This document shows, one piece after another, positions 1-8,060 of a stretch of DNA of 64,000 bases (positions within the stretch are counted from its first letter, which is position 1; each line of letters begins with the position of its first letter). The notes below the pieces were generated by a model that was given only the letters and a program-made list of their open reading frames with translations, was not told where the DNA came from and made no database searches. The DNA is taken from contig CP031740.1 of assembly GCA_022701275.1 (NCBI GenBank), forward strand, positions 1,313,001 through 1,377,000, given 5' to 3'. The position numbers and the translations under genes were made by a program. This DNA comes from Microcoleus vaginatus PCC 9802 (lineage in GTDB: Bacteria > Cyanobacteriota > Cyanobacteriia > Cyanobacteriales > Microcoleaceae).

Positions 1-252
1 CCAAGGATTTGGATCGCTCAAGTCGAGTTCCAAACTGACAAATCGGGGGTAGTTGATCGGGGAGCGAGGATCTGAGCCTGCGCTCTCTGCGGCTAATTCT
101 GTGTGCAAGCGGGCTGCCAGACAGTCCCGCAAGCACAAGTCGTCACAGGCGGCAATAAAAATTTGACGGCGTAAATTGAGGTCGATCGCCTGTTTCAAGC
201 GTTGGTAGATCAGCTTGTTCGAGCTAGAAACTTTTTGGGAAGGAATAGACAT
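1..252 (-). CDS. Conserved hypothetical protein, N-terminal part only
   Basis: The minus strand is open from an ATG at 250-252 to the window edge, giving the first 84 residues (MSIPSQKVSSSNKLIYQRLK at the start). The part seen is soluble, Leu/Arg/Asp rich, with three Cys around residues 42-49 in the pattern AACDDLCLRDC. I see no signal peptide or membrane segment. Helical N-termini of this sort occur in large cyanobacterial TPR or P-loop proteins, but that is only a guess and I do not recognise the family. Heptamer repeats begin 12 bases upstream of the start. The gene continues beyond position 1. Confidence 0.6.
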   Translation of the reverse strand, partial: MSIPSQKVSSSNKLIYQRLKQAIDLNLRRQIFIAACDDLCLRDCLAARLHTELAAESAGSDPRSPINYPRFVSLELDLSDPNPW

Positions 253-264
253 CAGGAGCAGCCG

Positions 265-327
265 ATTTTAGATTTTAGATTTTAGGTTTTAGGTTTTAGA
301 TTTTGGATTGTAGATTTTAGATTGTAG
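265..327. repeat. Heptamer tandem repeat (STRR type), unit ATTTTAG
   Basis: Nine 7-bp units of ATTTTAG and one-base variants (GTTTTAG, ATTTTGG, ATTGTAG) run head to tail. Seven-base tandem arrays are a known feature of filamentous cyanobacterial genomes (STRR repeats). The array lies just upstream of the partial gene's start codon. Confidence 0.85.
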
Positions 328-705
328 AGTTGAGAGTTGAAATCTCGATCGCTCATAACTCCCAACTAAGCCCCGAAGGCAGTCAATCGCACCGGTGATG
401 ACTAAAGGATTGTAGACTTTCAATTGGCAATTTTATGTGGGTGATGAACCAGTGTGATTAAGTGCAACCCAAGTCCCTGAAGCTGACAGCCGAGAGCAAA
501 GAACCAAATTTGTGCTGGTCTTATATCGTTTCCGGTTGGATGGGAATGATCAAGTCAAGGTCAATAATTCCACATTCTGCCACTCCCCACTCCCCACTCC
601 GCACTTTCCATCATTCCGGTGTTACCGGAATTGATATTATTTAGCTTTCCAGCTCGCTCGGCACGCTTCAGGACTGTCGCAACTACCTGCTTTGTATTGA
701 AACAC

Positions 706-741
706 AAAAACCATGTTTCCATTGGTTGGAAAACATGGTTT
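706..741 (-). terminator. Rho-independent terminator of psb34
   Basis: Arms 708-720 and 728-741 pair almost perfectly (AAACCATGTTTCC against GGAAAACATGGTTT) around a 7-base loop. Read on the minus strand, the hairpin ends in a T-rich run, and it lies 57 bases past the psb34 stop codon. Confidence 0.7.
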
Positions 742-797
742 GTTGAATGATTATTTAAAATTGCGATTTGAATCAGCTTTGAGTGTAAGCCCAGCTT

Positions 798-965
798 TTA
801 GACGGAAGCAGCCACAAACACCAAACCCGCGACCAACATGACTGCAGCAATACCCATGATGAGATAGTTCCGCTGCTGGTTCTGGTTGGGAGGTTCGGCG
901 CCGTACATTTTCGGCTCTTTAGCAAAGTTGTTCAGGCGTCCATCGTCATCTTTGATGTAAGGCAT
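798..965 (-). CDS. psb34: Psb34, photosystem II assembly / light-harvesting-like protein
   Basis: A 55-residue protein of the Ssl1498 family, now called Psb34, a single-helix relative of the high-light-inducible proteins that binds photosystem II assembly intermediates through CP47. The N-terminal half is soluble and charged (MPYIKDDDGRLNNFAKEPKM), followed by a Pro/Asn/Gln linker and one transmembrane helix at residues 34-53. The reading is short but uninterrupted from ATG to TAA, matches the family length, and has its own terminator downstream. It appears to be a single-gene unit, since thiG downstream of its start is separated by 70 bases and ends rather than begins there. Confidence 0.9.
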   Translation of the reverse strand: MPYIKDDDGRLNNFAKEPKMYGAEPPNQNQQRNYLIMGIAAVMLVAGLVFVAASV

Positions 966-1034
966 CAGTCACAATCCTTAATATTTTTGATGTTTACAAC
1001 TGTACCAAAAAAGCGCCCAGGAAAATTCGGCCAT

Positions 1035-2066
1035 TTATTTGGAGGTAACAGTGCCTGTTTGGGGGGAAGAGGCGATCGCGTAATCTTTGATCGGCATTCT
1101 TCCTGCTAAGTACGCCAGCCGCCCCGCTTCTGCTGCCATTCCCATTGCTTTTGCCATTGCCGGGGAATTTTGGGCATTGGCGATCGCGGAATTAATCAAC
1201 AGTGCATCGGCTCCCATTTCCATTGCTCGCGCCGCTTCGCTGGGAGTTCCGATACCCGCATCGACAACCACAGGAACATTTACCGTGTCAATAATTATTT
1301 GAATGTTGGCGGCATTGTTGATCCCTTGTCCTGAACCGATGGGCGAACCTAAAGGCATGACTGTCACACAACCGACTTCTTCTAGGCGTTTTGCCAGCAA
1401 GGGATCGGCATTGATGTAGGGCAAAACGGCAAAACCTTCTTTGACTAATTGTTCTGCAGCTTCCAAAGTGCCGATCGGATCTGGCAGCAAATATTTAGCA
1501 TCAGGAATCACTTCTAATTTGACAAAATTATTGTCTTCTTGCCCTAAAAGCTTCGCCATTTCCCGGCCCAAACGAGCTACTCTAATCGCCTCATCGGCAG
1601 TTTGACAACCGGCAGTATTTGGCAGCATCCAAATTTTAGTCCAATCAAGAGCTTCTGCCAATCCTTCATGACCGGGAGCATTTGTTTGCACTCGCCGCAC
1701 AGCTACAGTCACAATTTCGCACCTACTAGCGTTGACACTTTGCTGCATTTCTGCAATGCTGCGATATTTTCCCGTACCCGTCATCAAACGAGAATGAAAA
1801 GTTTTGCCGGCAATAACCAGAGGTTTGTCTAAAGATTTAGTGGCTGTATCTACTGGATAGCCAAAAATGCTGTTCTCAAGTGCCTCTTCCCGGTGTACTG
1901 TGCCACCCATCATCTCTTCAAGCTGCCGACCTTCTTCTATGGTTAGATCGTCGCGGGTAACAGCATATAAAATTTGCCCAACTGTCATCAATTTGGCATC
2001 TCGCGACATATTATTTTTTAAGCTGGTTTGTATAAGTTCTTCAAACTCCTTAAAAACGTCTTTCAT
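1035..2066 (-). CDS. thiG: Thiazole synthase ThiG with atypical N-terminal extension
   Basis: ThiG forms the thiazole phosphate of thiamine from deoxyxylulose phosphate, dehydroglycine and ThiS thiocarboxylate. Residues about 80-335 are a full ThiG barrel: GTGKY near 97-101, the Schiff-base lysine in FVKLEVIPD (K183), [13 protein letters not shown], and the phosphate-binding GIGTPSEAA. In many cyanobacteria ThiG is the C-terminal half of a ThiO-ThiG fusion. Here the glycine oxidase half is missing, and residues 1-78 are a charged, mostly helical extension that I do not recognise. The start is secure: GGGAGGA lies 7-9 bases before the ATG, so the extension should be translated. A stop-interrupted reading upstream overlaps the start. 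Confidence 0.92.
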   Translation of the reverse strand: MKDVFKEFEELIQTSLKNNMSRDAKLMTVGQILYAVTRDDLTIEEGRQLEEMMGGTVHREEALENSIFGYPVDTATKSLDKPLVIAGKTFHSRLMTGTGKYRSIAEMQQSVNASRCEIVTVAVRRVQTNAPGHEGLAEALDWTKIWMLPNTAGCQTADEAIRVARLGREMAKLLGQEDNNFVKLEVIPDAKYLLPDPIGTLEAAEQLVKEGFAVLPYINADPLLAKRLEEVGCVTVMPLGSPIGSGQGINNAANIQIIIDTVNVPVVVDAGIGTPSEAARAMEMGADALLINSAIANAQNSPAMAKAMGMAAEAGRLAYLAGRMPIKDYAIASSPQTGTVTSK

Positions 2067-2379
2067 TTTCCCATTCCTCCCTAGTAAGTTTTTGATTTTT
2101 TTCGCTTGCGAATACTAATATAATGGTTTCAATCAGTTGCATTTCGTCCCTATAAAAAGCTTTTCTGATGCCGCCGTTTATCTTCCAAAACTTGTAAGTT
2201 TTTCGAGTGACATGAATAATTACGACTGCCACACCTTGACTTTTTGCCCTGCTGATTCGTTCTTGAACTCGATATGTGATGTTTTAAGTCTCTTCTGTCA
2301 ACTCCTTAAATTCGCAAATCTGACTGTCTCTCTTAGCATCGGGCGTTGTCACACCCTCTGCTGCTTGCTCGCTCAGCAT
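2050..2379 (-). pseudogene. Possible small gene interrupted by one stop codon, upstream of thiG
   Basis: On the minus strand, an ATG at 2377-2379 opens a 31-codon reading that stops at TAA (2284-2286). The same frame then stays open for 77 codons to 2050, overlapping the thiG start by 17 bases. Without that single stop it would encode about 109 residues, with a hydrophobic strand (GVAVVIIHVTRKTYKFW) and a charged C-terminus ([13 protein letters not shown]). The arrangement suggests a small gene once coupled to thiG. I do not recognise the family, and chance openness is possible. The second part could also start at a GTG (2230-2232). Confidence 0.3.
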
Positions 2380-2604
2380 TTAAACTCTCATCCCTATTTT
2401 AGCCAAAACTTCAGCAAGAAAGAATTCCGAATTATTAAGATTTTTGTGGCGTTGGATTAGCACAAATCCGCCAGCTATCTCATCACAATAATATCGCTGA
2501 TATTGGAATTCTGCATTTTCGTAGATGGCTCTACTTGTCTCGATATATTCTGAATGTACCTTTATTATACTGTCAATGGGCTCCTATCGGGTAGAGTTAA
2601 ATGT

Positions 2605-3306
2605 ATGAAAGCAACTGTTGAGCAACTGGCTAAAATTGGAATATTTGCCAGCTTAAACCCAACTGAATTAGAGCGATTGCAAGAACACACAGCAATTCGG
2701 ACTTACCGACAGGGAGAAGTTGTGATGTATGAGGGCGATCGCATCCCCGAAAAATTATACACTCTTTTGAGCGGTTCTCTGCGGGTTGCAAAAACAGCGG
2801 CGGCGGGCAAAGAAACAATTCTCCGCACTTTATTTCAGGGAGATATTTTTGCCGCACCTGCTTTGCTAGGCAAGGGCATTGCCCCCGCAACGGTGACAGC
2901 AGAAACTGAGGTGGAAGTTCTTACCACAGAACGGGAAGTTTTGCTAGCAGCAATTCGGGAAAATCCCGAGATTGCTTTGCGAATATTGGCGGTTTTCAAC
3001 CAGCGGTTGCAGCAACTGCACGATACCGTGCACGGTTTGGTGTCGGAAAGGGCGATCGTGCGGCTGGCCCGATTTATTCATTACTTTGGCGTCGAGCAAG
3101 GTACGAAGATTGCGAATAATAGTGTATGTTTAGAAAAACATTTTCCCTACTATCAAATTGCTCGCAGTATTGGAATTACCTACGAAGAATGCGTGCGGTT
3201 GTTTAAGAAACTCAAGCCGTTTGTATCCTACAGTCGAGGCGGTAAAATTACTGTATTGGACTGGAAAAAATTGGAGGATATCGCCTCTGGAGAGGAAATA
3301 GATTAA
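2605..3306 (+). CDS. Crp/Fnr-family transcriptional regulator
   Basis: A 233-residue two-domain regulator. Residues about 8-125 form a cyclic-nucleotide-binding-type beta barrel (RQGEVVMYEGD, then LFQGDIFAAPALL). Residues about 145-215 form a winged helix with a recognition region around YYQIARSIGITYEECVRLFK. There is no N-terminal cysteine cluster, so an FNR-type Fe-S sensor is unlikely. The usual cAMP-contact Arg-Ser pair is not evident (the matching stretch is FAAPALLGKG), so cAMP binding is doubtful. Translation is placed at the ATG at 2605; 17 further in-frame codons lie upstream but do not resemble the family. It stands alone, followed by repeats. Confidence 0.8.
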   Translation: MKATVEQLAKIGIFASLNPTELERLQEHTAIRTYRQGEVVMYEGDRIPEKLYTLLSGSLRVAKTAAAGKETILRTLFQGDIFAAPALLGKGIAPATVTAETEVEVLTTEREVLLAAIRENPEIALRILAVFNQRLQQLHDTVHGLVSERAIVRLARFIHYFGVEQGTKIANNSVCLEKHFPYYQIARSIGITYEECVRLFKKLKPFVSYSRGGKITVLDWKKLEDIASGEEID

Positions 3307-3329
3307 ATGTTAAAATCCCAATTCTGGTA

Positions 3330-3475
3330 AGGGCGGGTTTCACAAACAATATTTGATTGCCACTCACTATCTATATAAACCAGCCCCCCACAACCCGTGA
3401 ATCGGGGCGGGTTTATCAGATTATTGATTTTCGGCGGCAACTATGGTTGGTAAAACCCGCTACTACCGAATAATG
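3330..3475. repeat. Cluster of palindromic intergenic repeats
   Basis: The stretch contains GGGCGGGTTT near 3330 and again near 3403, followed about 50 bases later by ATGGTTGGTAAAACCCGC, which pairs with the second GCGGGTTT. A copy of the 3403-3467 unit, with the same ATGGTTGGTAAAACCCGC end, lies at 18010-18062 upstream of recR. It may also terminate the Crp-family gene. Confidence 0.6.
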
Positions 3476-3481
3476 ATGGCA

Positions 3482-3817
3482 TTAATGAGGCTCGGAAAGT
3501 GTCAAGATAAATGCCAAATTTTGTTCAGCTTTCAAAGCGTGGAGGGCGCGGGCGGGCAGAAAAACAAACACCCCCGGTTCCAAGACAATATCTTTGCCTT
3601 CTAGAGTCAAAATCCCCTTTCCTTCGATGACATTAACTGTGGCATTGCGCGGCGAAGAGTGTTCGGAAACCTCGCTACCAGCAGCCAGACAAAGTAAATT
3701 GTACTGACAATTCTTGTCTTTGATTAAAACTTTGCTCGACACTCCCGCGGCGGGATATTCAATTGCGTCTCGGAGTTGGATAGCTGAAGATTGTAGCGCT
3801 AAAAGAGTAGTAGTCAT
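3482..3817 (-). CDS. Small cupin-domain protein
   Basis: A 111-residue single-domain cupin: a beta-rich barrel with AAGSEVSEHSSPRNATVNVIEG and LEPGVFVFLPARALHALKA as the two cupin motifs. Motif 1 has one His (EHSS) and motif 2 has one (ALHAL), so metal binding is possible but not certain, and the substrate is unknown. The ATG at 3815-3817 is preferred over an upstream TTG. It follows the methyltransferase gene by 92 bases on the same strand and may share its transcript. Confidence 0.75.
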   Translation of the reverse strand: MTTTLLALQSSAIQLRDAIEYPAAGVSSKVLIKDKNCQYNLLCLAAGSEVSEHSSPRNATVNVIEGKGILTLEGKDIVLEPGVFVFLPARALHALKAEQNLAFILTLSEPH

Positions 3818-3909
3818 AGTTTTTGGCAATTAATTAATTTGGTCACAAGCCCCGAATTTATCAGTGGCTTCACTTTCTTCCCTCGAAAATCGAAAATCTA
3901 TTGAGTCGG

Positions 3910-4689
3910 TTAAGATTGTTTTTTGGCAGAGATAACGATGTAGCCTAGATCTTGTTGATAATGCTGGAAAACTCGACGCATTGCTAAGATACGATCGCGA
4001 ATTTGCGATCGACTTAATATATTCCACACAATCCGCACAGTACCCACAACCCCTTCATCTTGCAGCATTCGCGGTAAGTTGAGGAGTCCCATCGCCCCGG
4101 TTTGACACTTTTCTACTTGCAAACCCGCGTTTTGGCAAACAGCAATCCAGGCAGACTCAGACAAAGGCGTTGAGTTAGCCCGAGTCACTTCTGATAAAGC
4201 TTTGTGAATTTCAGATTCTCGGTTTCTCGCTAAAAGTTCGTGAGAGAGAAACTTGCCACCTGGTTTTAAACGATCGCAAATTCCCGATACAATTTTAGCT
4301 TTCCCCGACGGCGACTGCATTGTCAGGATAGCTTCAGCCAACACCCAATCAAACTGTTGGGAAATCCGCTCCAAGTGAAAAATATCTCCTTCCACAATTT
4401 CCACTCGATCGCTCAAACCGACTGCTGCAACATTAGCACGAGCGCGAGCCACACTCTCGGGATTTTTCTCAACTCCCACTACTTTTACACCAAAACGTTT
4501 AGCAAGGGCGATCGAACTATATCCAAAACTAGCAGCCAACTCCAAAACAGTCTCGCCCGGTTGAAAATCCGCCCATTCAAATAACTGTTCCGTAGCAAGT
4601 TTCCCCCCCGGCCTCAGCATTTTCTTGCCAGCCGCCGCCAGAACTTCATGTCCGGGTGCAGTCTTAAAATTGAGAGCAGTATTGGTCAT
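3910..4689 (-). CDS. SAM-dependent class I methyltransferase
   Basis: A 259-residue Rossmann methyltransferase. Motif I is TVLELAASFGYSSIALAKRF (residues about 48-67), the acidic end of strand 2 is VVGVEKNPES, motif II/III is VEIVEGDIFHL, and DWVLAEAILTM follows. This resembles small-molecule methyltransferases of the UbiE/gTMT type. The C-terminal 90 residues (PLSESAWIAVCQNAGLQVEK and onward) should form the substrate side. No transit or signal peptide is seen. The cupin gene follows on the same strand. The substrate cannot be told from the sequence. Confidence 0.8.
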   Translation of the reverse strand: MTNTALNFKTAPGHEVLAAAGKKMLRPGGKLATEQLFEWADFQPGETVLELAASFGYSSIALAKRFGVKVVGVEKNPESVARARANVAAVGLSDRVEIVEGDIFHLERISQQFDWVLAEAILTMQSPSGKAKIVSGICDRLKPGGKFLSHELLARNRESEIHKALSEVTRANSTPLSESAWIAVCQNAGLQVEKCQTGAMGLLNLPRMLQDEGVVGTVRIVWNILSRSQIRDRILAMRRVFQHYQQDLGYIVISAKKQS

Positions 4690-4803
4690 TAAATTGACCT
4701 CCTATTTAACCTTACTCTCAGTTTGCCAAATTCTCCCAAATCTTTCTATGATCTAGCTCATATTCAAATTATCGTAGGGTGCGTCAGCCTCCTCAATTTT
4801 TAC

Positions 4804-4866
4804 AGTTTTAGATTTTAGATTTTAAATTTACTCTACAAATTTTAGATTTTAGATTTTAGATTTACT
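4804..4866. repeat. Heptamer tandem repeat, unit ATTTTAG
   Basis: Two short runs of ATTTTAG units (812-825 and 839-859 in the last three digits) are separated by CTCTACA-type sequence, in the gap between the methyltransferase start and the MscS remnant. Confidence 0.8.
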
Positions 4867-4898
4867 TTACAGATGAATCTGGGAGATTAAATAAGAGT

Positions 4899-5150
4899 CT
4901 AAAATTTGGGCTGCTCACGAGAAGAGTCGCGGGTTTGTATCCGTCGGCAGGTGCGATCAAAAACAATCAAAATCCCCGCCAGCAAGTTTTCGAGGATGTC
5001 CCGGAACTCTAAAGCAATTGCCACGCCACTAATACCCAGCAGTTGAATCAAATCCCCTGCCTTGAATGACGGAATGGCGATGAATGACGCGATCGGCAAT
5101 AATTGATTTATAATCAAGATATCTACTCCACCCCAATAATACCGAATCAT
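4899..5150 (-). pseudogene. Remnant of an MscS-type mechanosensitive channel gene
   Basis: An 83-codon minus-strand reading contains LLGISGVAIALEFRDILENL followed by LAGILIVFDR, which corresponds to the pore-lining TM3 region of MscS family channels (compare SGIALGFAFKDILQNFLAGI). The beta domain that should follow is absent; the reading turns into a charged tail (RRIQTRDSSREQPKF). The N-terminal membrane helices are also missing. It overlaps the divergent MAPEG start by two bases. A complete MscS protein has at least 280 residues, so this is best read as a fragment left by deletion. Confidence 0.6.
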
Positions 5151-5559
5151 GCTTGCAGAAGCAAACGCGACACTTTGGCCTAGTCTAATTACTGTTTCCG
5201 CATTAATTCTCTACTTCGTTGTTACCATCAACGTCGGTAGAGCTAGATTCAAACACAAAGTTTCTCCCCCGCAGATGACAGGAAACCCAGACTTTGAGCG
5301 AGTGGTGCGAGTTCAGCAAAATACCTTAGAGCAAATGATTCTATTTTTGCCCTCGCTGTGGCTGTTCTCGCAATTTATCAGCCCAATTTGGGGCGCTGGT
5401 ATCGGCGCAATTTGGATAGTTGGACGCATTTTGTTTGCTTGGGGTTACTATCAAGCTGCCGAAAAAAGAGCGGCAGGATTTGGCATTAGTACCTTAGCTA
5501 CTTTAGCTTTGCTTGGGGGTTCATTAACAGGCATAATTATGTCGCTGCTGAAGGTTTGA
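5149..5559 (+). CDS. MAPEG-family membrane protein
   Basis: A 136-residue, four-helix membrane protein of the MAPEG superfamily (microsomal glutathione transferase relatives). Helices lie at about residues 10-28, 60-80, 83-100 and 112-133. The family signature is present as FERVVRVQQNTLEQMILFLP (the R-x-x-R-x-x-Q-N-x-x-E pattern that contributes to glutathione binding), and GRILFAWGYY follows. The role in cyanobacteria is probably glutathione-dependent detoxification, but the substrate is unknown. A hairpin repeat 40 bases past the stop may end the transcript. Confidence 0.88.
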   Translation: MLAEANATLWPSLITVSALILYFVVTINVGRARFKHKVSPPQMTGNPDFERVVRVQQNTLEQMILFLPSLWLFSQFISPIWGAGIGAIWIVGRILFAWGYYQAAEKRAAGFGISTLATLALLGGSLTGIIMSLLKV

Positions 5560-5599
5560 GCCTAGCTTCCGATCCACATAATTGTTTGTTTTTCTAGTC

Positions 5600-5622
5600 G
5601 TTTCCAGGCTCTGCCTGGGAAC
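5600..5622. repeat. Palindromic hairpin repeat after the MAPEG gene
   Basis: GTTTCCAGGC and GCCTGGGAAC pair around the loop TCT. This compact GC-rich hairpin is of a kind dispersed in cyanobacterial genomes, and it could act as a terminator. Confidence 0.65.
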
Positions 5623-5653
5623 CAGTTAAATGTAATAAATTTTAGGAGTCAAT

Positions 5654-5836
5654 ATGTCAGAAACCAACAAACCCGTATTTGAAATTAACCCGAAACTTTT
5701 TCACCAGCTTGTGGAGTGGCAAGAAAAACTTGAACGAGAAGATGAATTAGCAAGCGAGTCAGAAAACGAAAAACCAACTGAGGTAATAACTCTTCCCGAC
5801 AGTGATGAACAGCATTCTCAAACAGATAATTTATAG
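5654..5836 (+). CDS. Small acidic hypothetical protein
   Basis: A 60-residue acidic protein (many Glu/Asp after residue 20), without membrane segments or a recognisable domain. A good ribosome-binding site (AGGAG) lies six bases before the ATG. The end overlaps the start of the next gene by 32 bases in another frame, which suggests translational coupling. Function unknown. Confidence 0.6.
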   Translation: MSETNKPVFEINPKLFHQLVEWQEKLEREDELASESENEKPTEVITLPDSDEQHSQTDNL

Positions 5837-6167
5837 CTGGTGGCTAGCAGCATCTTTTGGATTTCCGGCTGCTGTCTCGGCTCAATCGCTGACACCTAGC
5901 CAAATTCAGCAAGTCAATAGCGGTTTGTTTCGTTCTAACTCTCAAGATTTCTTTCAGCAAGGCTATCGCCAACTGGAAAGAGAAATCGCAATTTTGTTGC
6001 AAAGAAATGTCACTTCGGAAGGCAAGATTCTGGAGATTGATGAAAAATTGCTTTCTCAGCTTTGCAGGCAAGAATTTACAATATCCTCGCGCAATTTTGA
6101 CACCGTAAATACTGCTCAGATTGCTAATCTTAAGGCAAAATTAACAGATATTTGCCGTCCCAATTAA
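5805..6167 (+). CDS. Exported hypothetical protein
   Basis: A 120-residue protein with a likely Sec signal peptide: a short basic start, a hydrophobic stretch (IIYSWWLAASFGFPAAV) and a cleavage site near VSAQS (residues about 22-26). The mature part is helical and Gln rich (GYRQLEREIAILLQRNVTSE), with a Cys near residue 87 and another near the end that could form a disulfide. ATG at 5805 is preferred over GTG at 5802. It starts inside the preceding small gene, which suggests an operon. Family unknown. Confidence 0.6.
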   Translation: MNSILKQIIYSWWLAASFGFPAAVSAQSLTPSQIQQVNSGLFRSNSQDFFQQGYRQLEREIAILLQRNVTSEGKILEIDEKLLSQLCRQEFTISSRNFDTVNTAQIANLKAKLTDICRPN

Positions 6168-6203
6168 AATAAAAGTGAGGTAAAAATCAAAGTTTTAGTG
6201 TTG

Positions 6204-6377
6204 ATGGATACAGAAGCAATGACAAAATTGAAACTAGCCATGCTGGAAGCGGAAACTGCCGCTCAATTGGCGGCGATCATTATTGAGTACACTCATGAGG
6301 AAATGATGTTAGTTTTTCAGGCGCTAGAAGGGGAACAACAGGATAGGATTAAGACTGTTTGGAAGACTGGTAGTTAA
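6204..6377 (+). CDS. Small hypothetical protein, 57 residues
   Basis: An uninterrupted reading from ATG to TAA encodes a 57-residue amphipathic helical protein (MDTEAMTKLKLAMLEAETAA at the start), 36 bases after the exported protein and on the same strand. No strong ribosome-binding site is visible. The even charge pattern and heptad-like spacing make it more protein-like than a random reading, but no family is recognised. Confidence 0.4.
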   Translation: MDTEAMTKLKLAMLEAETAAQLAAIIIEYTHEEMMLVFQALEGEQQDRIKTVWKTGS

Positions 6378-6468
6378 AGTAGATTAGCGGAAATCAGAGG
6401 TTTTAATTTTTAACCGCAGATGTAAGCCGATAGACGCCGATAAACGCAGATTGAATTTTGTTAGTGCT

Positions 6469-6502
6469 CGCTGTGTATAACAATCTTACTTTGTACACAG
6501 CG
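6469..6502. terminator. Hairpin between convergent genes
   Basis: CGCTGTGTA (6469-6477) and TACACAGCG (6494-6502) pair perfectly. The hairpin lies 14 bases past the murD stop and downstream of the convergent small gene. There is no long T run, so its terminator role is an inference. Confidence 0.4.
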
Positions 6503-6515
6503 AACAAAGACATAT

Positions 6516-7862
6516 CTAAACTAGGGATTCGAGGCATAATTGGCGGAAATGATCGCCGCGTTGCTCGAAGTTTTGGTATTGATCGAAGCTAGCACAGGCT
6601 GGGGAAAGCAGCACTACTTTAGCATGATTTTGTTGGGCTAATTCTGCCGATCGCGGGATTGCTCGTTCCATTGTTTCGACAATTTCCCAAGCGTTGTAAT
6701 TTGCTTGTTCGAGCCGCGAGGCAAAAAGACTCGCCGCATCCCCAATGAGCAACACCGCAGCAGCTTTCGCCTTGATTGTATCAATCCAAGCGCGATCGTC
6801 CCCTTCTTTGGCGTCGCCGCCCGCAATTAAAATCGCCGGTGCGCTGACAGAAGCCAACCCGACTTGGGCGGCGTCGTAATTAGTAGCTTTGCTGTCGTTG
6901 ATGAAATCTATGCCTTCCCAAGTGCAGATGTGTTCTAGGCGGTGCGAAACTCCGGGGAATTTAGCGATCGCCCGGGCGATCGCACTTTTATCTATCCCCG
7001 CCAAATTAGCCGCCGCCACCGCCATTAACAAATTCTGCAAATTGTGTTCTCCCACCATCCGCAAAGAATCAGCAGGCAGAATTTTCTCGCTTTGAGCTAT
7101 TACCCAACCATCTTGAATATAGGCTCCAAAATCTGTATTCCCCAACAGTTCTTTTTCACCTTTCACACTCGTCCAACACGCATCCGGCCAAACTTCAACT
7201 CCTTGCTGCCGCAAATAAGGATCGTCGCCATTGATTACTTGCAATTCAGACTTTTTCAGCAAATGCGCTTTAATGTTGTAGTAATTTTCCAAAGTTTTGT
7301 GGCGGCTGAGATGATCCGGCGTCAAAGTCGTCAAAACTCCGATTCGTGGCGCTACAAACGGCGAGGATTCTATCTGATAGCTGCTGATTTCTGCGATTAC
7401 CCAATCCGGCGGTTTTTCGGCTAAAGCTAATTCACACGCAGCATAGCCAATATTGCCGCAAGCGGGAGCGTAAAGCCCGGCTTCTGCAAAAATAGCAGCA
7501 ATTAAAGCAGTAGTAGTAGTTTTGCCGTTAGTGCCGGTAATTCCCACCCAAGGAGATTTGAGGTAACGCCACGCGAGAGCCATTTCTCCGATTGTTTCAA
7601 TGCCTAACTCTCTGGCGCGCACTAATGCTGGACTGTCCCAGGGAACGCCCGGGCTTACTACTATTAATTCTATAGATTCGACTGGTTCAAAAGATTTACC
7701 TAACTCCACATGAATTCCTTCGTTAGCGAATTCCTGTTGCTGTTCAAGCAAATTTGGGGAAGATGAGCGATCGCTCAGCGTGACTTCCCATCCTTCGCGT
7801 TTTAGGAGTCTGGCGGCGGCAATTCCTGATTTTCCTAGTCCAATGATATGAGCGATCGGCAT
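6516..7862 (-). CDS. murD: UDP-N-acetylmuramoylalanine--D-glutamate ligase MurD
   Basis: The cytoplasmic Mur ligase that adds D-glutamate to UDP-MurNAc-L-alanine during peptidoglycan synthesis. At 448 residues it has the usual length. The N-terminal Rossmann domain begins [16 protein letters not shown]; the ATP-binding loop is GTNGKTT (110-116); the middle domain carries LTPDHLSRH and the carbamylated-lysine region near [10 protein letters not shown]; and the C-terminal domain has FINDSKATN and [11 protein letters not shown], both typical of MurD. The gene stands alone, about 200 bases from glyS on the same strand. Confidence 0.95.
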   Translation of the reverse strand: MPIAHIIGLGKSGIAAARLLKREGWEVTLSDRSSSPNLLEQQQEFANEGIHVELGKSFEPVESIELIVVSPGVPWDSPALVRARELGIETIGEMALAWRYLKSPWVGITGTNGKTTTTALIAAIFAEAGLYAPACGNIGYAACELALAEKPPDWVIAEISSYQIESSPFVAPRIGVLTTLTPDHLSRHKTLENYYNIKAHLLKKSELQVINGDDPYLRQQGVEVWPDACWTSVKGEKELLGNTDFGAYIQDGWVIAQSEKILPADSLRMVGEHNLQNLLMAVAAANLAGIDKSAIARAIAKFPGVSHRLEHICTWEGIDFINDSKATNYDAAQVGLASVSAPAILIAGGDAKEGDDRAWIDTIKAKAAAVLLIGDAASLFASRLEQANYNAWEIVETMERAIPRSAELAQQNHAKVVLLSPACASFDQYQNFEQRGDHFRQLCLESLV

Positions 7863-8060
7863 AAGTTGTGTGTGTGATGGAGCGAACTTCCCTGGTTTTA
7901 TAAGTTTATATCTTAACCTTCCATTGGTTTTTGGCTATTGGCCATTCGGCTTAGTTTTAGGCGCGAAATCGATCATTCTTAGCGTCAGATGCTTATGGCG
8001 CACCTACAAATAGAATCGATGCGTCAGTCGTATAATCGTCAAGATAATACCGGGTCATTT

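Larger units (their letters stand above)
253..797. other. Gene-free stretch between two minus-strand genes
   Basis: About 545 bases without a supported gene. It holds the heptamer repeat at 265-327 and the psb34 terminator at 706-741. A 60-codon plus-strand reading at 462-644 has no ribosome-binding site and no recognisable protein character. Confidence 0.6.

Noticed and set aside
462-644. 60-codon plus-strand reading near the psb34 terminator
   Set aside because: Low-complexity end from a CACTCCCCACTCC run and no ribosome-binding site.
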